From the NCBI GenBank assembly GCA_034667645.1, contig JAXDQV010000383.1, positions 1-26,300 on the forward strand: a stretch of DNA of 26,300 nt. Reading direction: 5' to 3'. The notes beneath the pieces are model-generated. The model was not told the DNA's origin. It worked only from the letters and a program-made list of their open reading frames with translations, and ran no database searches. This DNA comes from JAJPJG01 sp034667645 (lineage in GTDB: Bacteria; Verrucomicrobiota; Verrucomicrobiia; Chthoniobacterales; Chthoniobacteraceae). Positions 21,633 through 26,300 of this stretch are shown here, in pieces (the stretch's first letter is position 1; every line of letters starts with the position of its first letter). The translations under genes were made by a program, and so were the position numbers.

Positions 21633-22015
21633 CGCAGATCGATCCGCAGGTAATCCTCCGGCGCGACTTTCAGGAAGAGTGCGTCGCGGTCGTTTGGTTC
21701 GCTGGAGCGATACACGTAAAACTTCCCGCCGTCGTCCATTCCCGCCTTTCTCATGCGTGTGTCCCGCGCTTTGATGCGCTGCGAAGCGACGAGTTTTTTC
21801 CCCTGAAAGCGGCCGAGCACCGCGTCGCGGCCGGCCGGGGGCTGGATGAAATCTGAGTCGCCGACGGCTGTTGGTTCGGTGACAGTTTCGAGCTCTGGGC
21901 GATGGAGGTGATCGTAGCACGTGAACGCCGCGACGATCGCAAAGCCGCCGATCAGCGCGGCTCCGAGCCCGCCTGCCCATCGCAGGCTCAGTGCATTTTT
22001 TGCGGCGTCAGGCAT
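21629..22015 (-). CDS. Small single-span membrane protein, last gene of the tyrA-aroA-cmk-plsC operon
   Basis: A 128-aa protein starting at ATG 22015 (first residues MPDAAKNALSL). One membrane helix at ~13-31 (WAGGLGAALIGGFAIVAAF) is followed by a short soluble domain (TEPTAVGDSDFIQPPAGRDAVLGRFQGKK, YVYRSSEPNDRDALFLKVAPEDYLRIDLR). I do not recognise the family. The frame is open far upstream through plsC in another frame, but 22015 is the first sensible start after the plsC stop, 14 nt away. It is probably anchored in the inner membrane, with the C-terminal domain outside or inside undetermined. Confidence 0.75.
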   Translation of the reverse strand: MPDAAKNALSLRWAGGLGAALIGGFAIVAAFTCYDHLHRPELETVTEPTAVGDSDFIQPPAGRDAVLGRFQGKKLVASQRIKARDTRMRKAGMDDGGKFYVYRSSEPNDRDALFLKVAPEDYLRIDLR

Positions 22016-22029
22016 CGCAGTTTTATGCG

Positions 22030-22665
22030 CTAATCCGGCCGCGAGAGCGCCGCGATGCGCTCCATCACGCGCTCGCTGAGTTTTTGATAAAGGTCGCGAC
22101 CGCTGCCGATCAGATCCTCTTCCGTGAACTGGATCGGCTCGCCGACGACGACAGTGATCGGATGCATTTTCGGCCTTTTCGCGCCGCGCGGAAACGCCTC
22201 GTAGGCGCCAAAAATGCGCATCGGCACGACCGGAGCGAGCGTTTTCGCGATGATCAAACCGAGACCCGGCTGCGCGGGCTGGAGTTCGCCGTTTTCGGTC
22301 CGCCCGCCCTCCGGAAAGACGGTCGTGCACTCCCCGGATTTCACGAGGCGGATCACGGTTTTGAGCGCGCTCATGTCGGCCCGTTCCTGATCCACCGGGA
22401 CCACATTGAGTTTGGGAAAAATCGGGCCAAGAATCGGCCACTTGAGCAGCGTTTTGCGCGCGAGAAAATGAATTGGCCGGCGGCAACAAATCCCCGCCAG
22501 CGGCGGATCGAGAAAGCTTTGGTGATTCATCGCGAGGATGGCGCCGCCGGTTTCCACGATGCGTTCGCCGTGGACCACGCGGAACCGAAAAAAAATCCGC
22601 GCGAGGACTTTCGAAAGATTGTATCCGAACCAATACCAGCGGCTGGTTTTTTTACTGGCCGACAT
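22030..22665 (-). CDS. plsC: 1-acyl-sn-glycerol-3-phosphate acyltransferase
   Basis: Adds the second acyl chain to lysophosphatidic acid to give phosphatidic acid at the membrane. The 211-aa protein has the acyltransferase motifs in order: NHQSFLD (47-53, NHxxxxD catalytic), a KTLLKWPILGPI-type second block, FPEGGRT (117-123, usually FPEGTRS), and a VVPMRIFG block (147-153). An N-terminal hydrophobic/amphipathic stretch (YWFGYNLSKVLARIFFRF) may hold it at the membrane. It starts inside the end of cmk (14-base overlap), so it is probably translated by coupling. Confidence 0.93.
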   Translation of the reverse strand: MSASKKTSRWYWFGYNLSKVLARIFFRFRVVHGERIVETGGAILAMNHQSFLDPPLAGICCRRPIHFLARKTLLKWPILGPIFPKLNVVPVDQERADMSALKTVIRLVKSGECTTVFPEGGRTENGELQPAQPGLGLIIAKTLAPVVPMRIFGAYEAFPRGAKRPKMHPITVVVGEPIQFTEEDLIGSGRDLYQKLSERVMERIAALSRPD

Positions 22666-23308
22666 GGAAGCCCTTCAGTTTCAAGCGGCCGATGATTTCG
22701 CCGACCACGCCGTCAATCGTCAGGCTTGAGCTATCGATGACGTGCGCATCCTCGGCGATCACGAGCGGCGATGCCTTGCGCGAAGAATCGCGGCGGTCGC
22801 GCGTCGTGATCTCGTCGCTCTGCCCTTGCAGCGCCCGCCGGCGCGCACGCACGTCGATGGAGGCATCGATGTAAAACTTGAAGGGCGTTTCCGGAAAAAC
22901 AACGGAGCCGATATCGCGGCCCTCCATCACGATGTCGTCCGCCTGCGTGTAGCTGCGCTGGAGCCGGACCAGCATCTGCCGAATCTCCGGCACGCTGGCG
23001 ATCGTGGAAACGTTCTGGTTCACCGCTTCTTCGCAGAGAAAGGGCGTAGGGTCCTCGCCGTTGATCAGGATGGTTGATTCCTTATCCCGCAAGCCGCACT
23101 CGAGTTTCATCGAGCCGATCGCGGCCAGCGCGGTCGGAGTGTCGCGGGCGTCAATCTGCCGTTGTAAAACAAACCACGTCACCGCGCGATACATCGCCCC
23201 CGAGTTCACATAGACAAACCCGAGTTGCTTCGAGAGCGTGCGGGCGACGCTGCTTTTGCCCGAAGCCGCAGGGCCGTCGATCGCCACGACTGTATGCACG
23301 GTCTCCAC
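22652..23308 (-). CDS. cmk: Cytidylate kinase
   Basis: Phosphorylates CMP and dCMP with ATP. The 218-aa protein starts with the P-loop AIDGPAASGKSSVA (9-22), then YVNSGAMYRAVTWF, the CMP-binding insert, EGRDIGSVVFP, and the lid Arg region RARRRALQG with RDRRDSSRKASPL. The start is GTG at 23308, sharing one base with the aroA stop (TAGTG). It is followed by plsC in overlap. The aroA-cmk-plsC order is common in bacteria. Confidence 0.96.
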   Translation of the reverse strand: METVHTVVAIDGPAASGKSSVARTLSKQLGFVYVNSGAMYRAVTWFVLQRQIDARDTPTALAAIGSMKLECGLRDKESTILINGEDPTPFLCEEAVNQNVSTIASVPEIRQMLVRLQRSYTQADDIVMEGRDIGSVVFPETPFKFYIDASIDVRARRRALQGQSDEITTRDRRDSSRKASPLVIAEDAHVIDSSSLTIDGVVGEIIGRLKLKGFHVGQ

Positions 23309-24660
23309 TATTTCTCGTCGGTGCCGTCGTGCGAGGGCAGGCCGCCGATCACGCGCGTTTGCGTTTCACGCTTGGGTTTCATGATTAGCTCCAGGGTGTC
23401 GTGAAAACCGGGATAGGAAGTTTCGACGCACTCCACGTCGTCGATGATCGTCTCGCCATCGGCGAAAAGGCCGGCAATCGCGAAGGCCATGGCGATGCGA
23501 TGGTCACCAAAGCTCTTCAATCTCGCTCCGCGCAACGGACTGCCGCCGATGATTTCCAACCCGTCCTCGCGCTCGGTGACCTCCACTCCCATCACGCGCA
23601 GGTTCGTCGCAATCGCGGCGAGACGGTCGGTTTCCTTTACGCGCAATTCCTTCGCATCGGCGATGACGGTGACTCCGCTCGCGAGCGCTCCCGCGACGGC
23701 CAGGATTGGAATTTCATCGATGACGTTCGGGATTTCCCGGCCTTGAATCGTCGTCCCCTTCAGCCGCACGCCGTCGATCTGCACCGAGCCGCTCGGCTCG
23801 CCCTCGTCGGTCTTTTCGATGATCTCGCGCACGTGGGCGCCCATGCGCCCAAGAACCGCGAGCACGCCCGTGCGCGTCTCGTTGAGACCGACGTCCTTTA
23901 CGAGCAAGTGTGAGCGAGGCTGGGAAGCCGCGGCGACGAGCCAAAACGCCGCGCTCGACATGTCGCCCGGCACCATGAAGTCGCGCGATTCGGGCGTTTG
24001 CACGCCAAAGACTGAGACAGCGAGATCGTCCTTGTGCGGGCGCACGAGAAAATAGCTCAGCATCCGTTCCGTGTGATCGCGGCTTTGGCTCGGCTCGATG
24101 ACCGTCGTTTTCCCGCGTGCAAAGAGCCCGGCGAGCAGGATCGCGCTCTTCACCTGCGCGCTCGCGACCGGCATGAAATAGTGGATCGGCTGCGGTTTCG
24201 CGCCTTCGATCACCAGCGGCGGCGTCTGCTTTGCTCCTTCCGCGGTAATCCGCGCACCCATTTCGGAGAGCGGCTCGATCACGCGTTTCATCGGTCGCGC
24301 GGAGAGCGAGGCATCGCCGATGAGCCTGCTTTTAAAAGGCTGTGCCGAGAGGAGGCCCGCCAGCAGGCGCATGGTCGTGCCGGAGTTTCCACAGTCGATC
24401 TCGCCTTGCGGCGCGGTCAACTTTCCTTTGCGACCATGCACCACGAGCGTCGTCGGCTCGGGCTGCTCGATCTGAATCCCCAGCGCGCGCATGGCCTCCA
24501 CGGTGCGCATGCAATCGTCGCTCGCGAGAAAGCCGGTGATCACGCACACGCCGTTGGCCAGCGAGGCGATGATGACCGCGCGATGCGAAATGCTTTTATC
24601 GCCCGGCACCACAATTTCGGTCTGAATCGGTGGCGCCTTTTGGACTTTCCAGTGCGTCAT
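23308..24660 (-). CDS. aroA: 3-phosphoshikimate 1-carboxyvinyltransferase (EPSP synthase)
   Basis: Shikimate-pathway step joining PEP to shikimate-3-phosphate. The 450-aa two-domain enzyme shows PGDKSISHRAVI (19-30), GNSGTTMRLLAGLL (PEP-binding), SLSARPMKRVIEPL, the VASAQVKSAILLAGL block, RVKETDRLAAI (usually RxKESDR) and SFGDHRIAMAFAIAGL. The C-terminus adds ~15 residues beyond the usual end. It overlaps tyrA upstream by four bases (ATGA) and cmk downstream by one, so aromatic and nucleotide genes are translated as one unit. It feeds the pathway used by pheA and tyrA in this window. Confidence 0.97.
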   Translation of the reverse strand: MTHWKVQKAPPIQTEIVVPGDKSISHRAVIIASLANGVCVITGFLASDDCMRTVEAMRALGIQIEQPEPTTLVVHGRKGKLTAPQGEIDCGNSGTTMRLLAGLLSAQPFKSRLIGDASLSARPMKRVIEPLSEMGARITAEGAKQTPPLVIEGAKPQPIHYFMPVASAQVKSAILLAGLFARGKTTVIEPSQSRDHTERMLSYFLVRPHKDDLAVSVFGVQTPESRDFMVPGDMSSAAFWLVAAASQPRSHLLVKDVGLNETRTGVLAVLGRMGAHVREIIEKTDEGEPSGSVQIDGVRLKGTTIQGREIPNVIDEIPILAVAGALASGVTVIADAKELRVKETDRLAAIATNLRVMGVEVTEREDGLEIIGGSPLRGARLKSFGDHRIAMAFAIAGLFADGETIIDDVECVETSYPGFHDTLELIMKPKRETQTRVIGGLPSHDGTDEK

Positions 24661-25514
24661 TTGAGATCGGTTTTCAAAGCCTCGCGTCGCTGTTTTGCCG
24701 CGATCAGGAATTGTTCGATCGCTGGCGCATCTTCGGCGTCGAACAGTTTCGATGCGTCGCGCATTTTTTCAATCATTGCGTTGATCGACTTCACGACTGG
24801 GCCGCGGTTGACGTGCAGAATCTCGGCCCACATCGCCGGCGCACCCGCTGCAATCCGTGTCATGTCGCGAAAACCGGGGCCGCAAAAGTCGAGCGCCTGG
24901 GGATGGCAACCGGCGGCGAGCTCAACGAGCGTCGCCGCGAGGAGATGCGGCAGATGGCTCACGTGCGCCACCAGCCGGTCGTGTTCCTCCGGAGAAAGCT
25001 CTGCCACGCGGCACCCGAGCGATTTCCAAAACTCGCTCAGTTCCGCGACCGCGGCCTCGTCGCTGGCGGAAGGGGTTAAAATGCACATCGCGTTTTCAAA
25101 CAAATCGGCGCGCGCTGCGGCGAATCCGGTTTGCTCTGAACCCGCCATGGGATGACTGCCGAGGAAGCGGCCGCGCTCCTTGAAGATCGGCGCGAGCGCG
25201 GCGACGACACTCGATTTGACGCTGCCCACGTCCGTCACCAAGGCACGGGCCGGAATCAGCGTCACAATTTTTTCGGCGACGGCCGGCATGGCGCCAATGG
25301 GCATGCAAAGGATGATCAGCTCAGCCGCGGAGACGACTGGCGCGAGATCGTTCGAGACCGTTTGCGCAATCTGTGCGGCGCGAATCTCGGCGAGCGCAGC
25401 TTCGCTGCGTCCCCAGATCGCCACCTCGACGGACGGAGTCTTTTTTCTCAACGAGAGGGCGATGGAACCACCGAGCAATCCCGGCCCCAAGATCGCGATT
25501 TTCGAGAAGTTCAT
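24657..25514 (-). CDS. tyrA: Prephenate/arogenate dehydrogenase
   Basis: Oxidises prephenate (or arogenate) towards tyrosine with NAD(P). The 285-aa protein has the dinucleotide motif GPGLLGGS (10-17), DVGSVKSSV (~95-103), SHPMAGSEQTGF (~119-130), the catalytic-type HxxxSHLPHLLA block and a helical C-terminal dimer domain. There is no chorismate mutase and no ACT domain, unlike PheA here. WGRSEA after the second strand does not settle NAD versus NADP. It is the first gene of the operon. Its ATG lies only 5 nt after the T-run of an upstream terminator and has no Shine-Dalgarno, so how it starts is unusual. Confidence 0.95.
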   Translation of the reverse strand: MNFSKIAILGPGLLGGSIALSLRKKTPSVEVAIWGRSEAALAEIRAAQIAQTVSNDLAPVVSAAELIILCMPIGAMPAVAEKIVTLIPARALVTDVGSVKSSVVAALAPIFKERGRFLGSHPMAGSEQTGFAAARADLFENAMCILTPSASDEAAVAELSEFWKSLGCRVAELSPEEHDRLVAHVSHLPHLLAATLVELAAGCHPQALDFCGPGFRDMTRIAAGAPAMWAEILHVNRGPVVKSINAMIEKMRDASKLFDAEDAPAIEQFLIAAKQRREALKTDLK

Positions 25515-25519
25515 CGGAC

Positions 25520-25555
25520 AAAAAAGAGACGCGACGCTTTGCTGCGTCGCGCCTC
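25520..25555 (-). terminator. Rho-independent terminator between the proline-rich lipoprotein gene and tyrA
   Basis: On the minus strand, CGCGACGC/GCGTCGCG (25551-25544 with 25537-25530) forms an 8-bp stem with a 6-nt loop. It is extended by a GAG/CTC foot across one mismatch and followed by TTTTTT (25525-25520). It is 28 nt after the lipoprotein stop, and its T-run ends 5 nt before the tyrA start. Confidence 0.8.
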
Positions 25556-25582
25556 CATGAGCTTGCGTTGCGTCGGGTGGCG

Positions 25583-25987
25583 CTACGGAACGAGAAAGAT
25601 TTTACCCGTATAGGGATCCTTCACCTCGGTGCCCGGCGGGAAGCCGCGCACGTCCACGTAACCGGAGTAAGGCGCGTGCGGGCTGGTGACGAAGCCCGGT
25701 TTGCCGGGGATTGGAGTGCCGTAGGGATAATCCTTTCGCTGAGTGGACACGTTGGGCGCGGTCTTTTCCGGCTTCACCGGAGGCGGCGGAGGCGGGGTGG
25801 TGTCTGGTGGTGCCGTGTTTTCCGTTTGATCCGTCGGAGGTGGCGGAACCTGGTCTGTCATGGTCTGAGTTTCCGTGCCTTGGTAGCCAAATTTGTTCCC
25901 CGGCGGCCGGCGCCGCTGCTGTGTCTCGCATGCCGCGAGCGCGAAGAGAGCGACGAGTGCCGCGGTATTGGAAAGAAGTCGAATCAT
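25583..25987 (-). CDS. Proline-rich lipoprotein with FPPGT...DPYTGKIF tail
   Basis: A 134-aa protein. ATG 25987 is chosen because the lipoprotein signal starts there (IRLLSNTAALVALFALAAC, lipid Cys C20). Residues ~24-80 form a low-complexity Pro/Thr/Gln linker (VPPPPTDQ, TPPPPPP) fit to span the periplasm or peptidoglycan. The C-terminal ~45 residues (KDYPYGTPIPGKPGFVTSPHAPY, VDVRGFPPGTEVKDPYTGKIF) form a compact tail I believe recurs in verrucomicrobial lipoproteins. No function is known to me. It has its own promoter and terminator and so is a single-gene unit. Confidence 0.85.
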   Translation of the reverse strand: MIRLLSNTAALVALFALAACETQQRRRPPGNKFGYQGTETQTMTDQVPPPPTDQTENTAPPDTTPPPPPPVKPEKTAPNVSTQRKDYPYGTPIPGKPGFVTSPHAPYSGYVDVRGFPPGTEVKDPYTGKIFLVP

Positions 25988-26011
25988 AGTTCCCGTAAAA
26001 AGGATTGCTGT

Positions 26012-26038
26012 ATTATCGGAACGAATTTGGCCTGACAA
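26012..26038 (-). promoter_or_regulatory. Promoter of the proline-rich lipoprotein gene
   Basis: On the minus strand: TTGTCA (26038-26033, 5/6), a 15-nt spacer, GATAAT (26017-26012, 5/6), 24 nt before ATG 25987. The spacer is short, but both boxes are the closest to consensus in the window. Confidence 0.5.
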
Positions 26039-26080
26039 CTCGAATTGTCACGGGATATCGGCCTGCCAGGATCGCGCCCG

Positions 26081-26300
26081 TTACACGATCCGCAGTTGGG
26101 TTTTCAACTGCTCTCGAATGGCGGCTGCGACTTCCTCCGGCGCTTCCAGCGCGGCCAACGCGCCCGCATTTTCCAGCATCGTGACGCTCGCGTTCCGCAT
26201 CAGGTCGCGGAGCCGCTGCGCCCACCCCGGCGGTGCTGCGGGGACGGAATCGCTCCACAGCAGCGTCACCGGTTGGGTCAGAGTCCGCGCGCGCGCTTCG
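26081..26300 (-). CDS. C-terminal part of an alpha/beta-hydrolase-like protein (5' end outside window)
   Basis: The frame is open from the window edge to TAA (26083-26081), giving ~72 visible residues. The pattern is that of the last strand-helix of alpha/beta hydrolases: TQPVTLLWSDSVPAAPPGWAQRL, then NASVTMLENAGALAALEAPEEVAAAIREQL. Active members read LLWGxxDPxxP and GAGHLPHLExPEEV at these places. Here the Asp position reads Val and the His position reads Ala, so the usual acid and histidine of the triad are both missing in the part seen. The nucleophile elbow is outside the window. It may be a non-catalytic member or a decayed copy; the frame itself is intact. Confidence 0.75.
   Translation of the reverse strand, partial: EARARTLTQPVTLLWSDSVPAAPPGWAQRLRDLMRNASVTMLENAGALAALEAPEEVAAAIREQLKTQLRIV

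Noticed and set aside
20669..21856. 395-codon + strand frame overlapping rodA
   Set aside because: Shadow frame rich in Arg/Ala/His; rodA in the other frame has the full family pattern.
22016..22633. Upstream extension of the 128-aa membrane protein gene
   Set aside because: The frame is open but runs out of phase through plsC with no sensible sequence; the start after the plsC stop is better.
24034..25155. Long + strand open frame across aroA and tyrA
   Set aside because: Arg/His/Ala-rich composition typical of antisense frames; aroA and tyrA have intact motifs on the other strand.
1..26300. Insertion sequences, CRISPR arrays, tRNA or rRNA genes, att sites
   Set aside because: No transposase frame, no regularly spaced direct repeats, and no cloverleaf or rRNA-like stretch was seen on either strand by reading.

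Overview
This 26.3 kb window looks like chromosomal DNA of a Verrucomicrobiota bacterium, probably from the Spartobacteria/Chthoniobacterales side. That placement is inference. It rests on high GC with NNG/NNC-rich codons, a PEP-CTERM secreted metalloprotease, a choice-of-anchor-Q-like beta-helix protein, a proline-rich lipoprotein with a FPPGT...DPYTGKIF tail, the fused UdgX protein with its radical SAM partner, and sparse Shine-Dalgarno sites. I saw no tRNA, rRNA, CRISPR array or insertion sequence. Coding density is very high; the largest gene-free gap is about 230 bp (3803-4031).

Left part (1-8.8 kb, all + strand): the 3' end of a glycine-rich surface protein; an unnamed 345-aa protein with protein-kinase-like landmarks; scpB (chromosome condensation) overlapping pheA (chorismate mutase-prephenate dehydratase); two small heat-shock proteins behind an AT-rich leader and closed by a textbook terminator; then recA followed by a radical SAM protein and a DUF4130-UdgX fusion, which together look like a DNA-repair cassette.

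Middle (8.8-19.7 kb): alaS carries two extra in-frame, GC-poor blocks, one of which reads like a sigma-70 region-4 helix-turn-helix. This is the most unusual object in the window. Then come a BamE-like lipoprotein, YebC, a nucleotide-sugar epimerase with an M20 deacylase/peptidase, a three-gene reverse-strand operon (two exported proteins of unknown function plus a double-ACT protein), thiG, a PEP-CTERM metalloprotease whose 3' end overlaps thiG, and a small exported CARDB-like protein.

Right part (19.7-26.3 kb): an orphan OppF-like ATPase and rodA on +, running tail-to-tail into a tightly overlapped reverse-strand operon tyrA-aroA-cmk-plsC-(membrane protein). This operon joins aromatic amino-acid synthesis to nucleotide and phospholipid synthesis. 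Upstream are a lipoprotein with its own promoter and terminator, and the C-terminal end of an alpha/beta-hydrolase-like protein that lacks the usual catalytic Asp and His.

Several genes without a Shine-Dalgarno have a TANNNT-like box 6-7 nt before the start codon, the geometry expected for leaderless transcripts.
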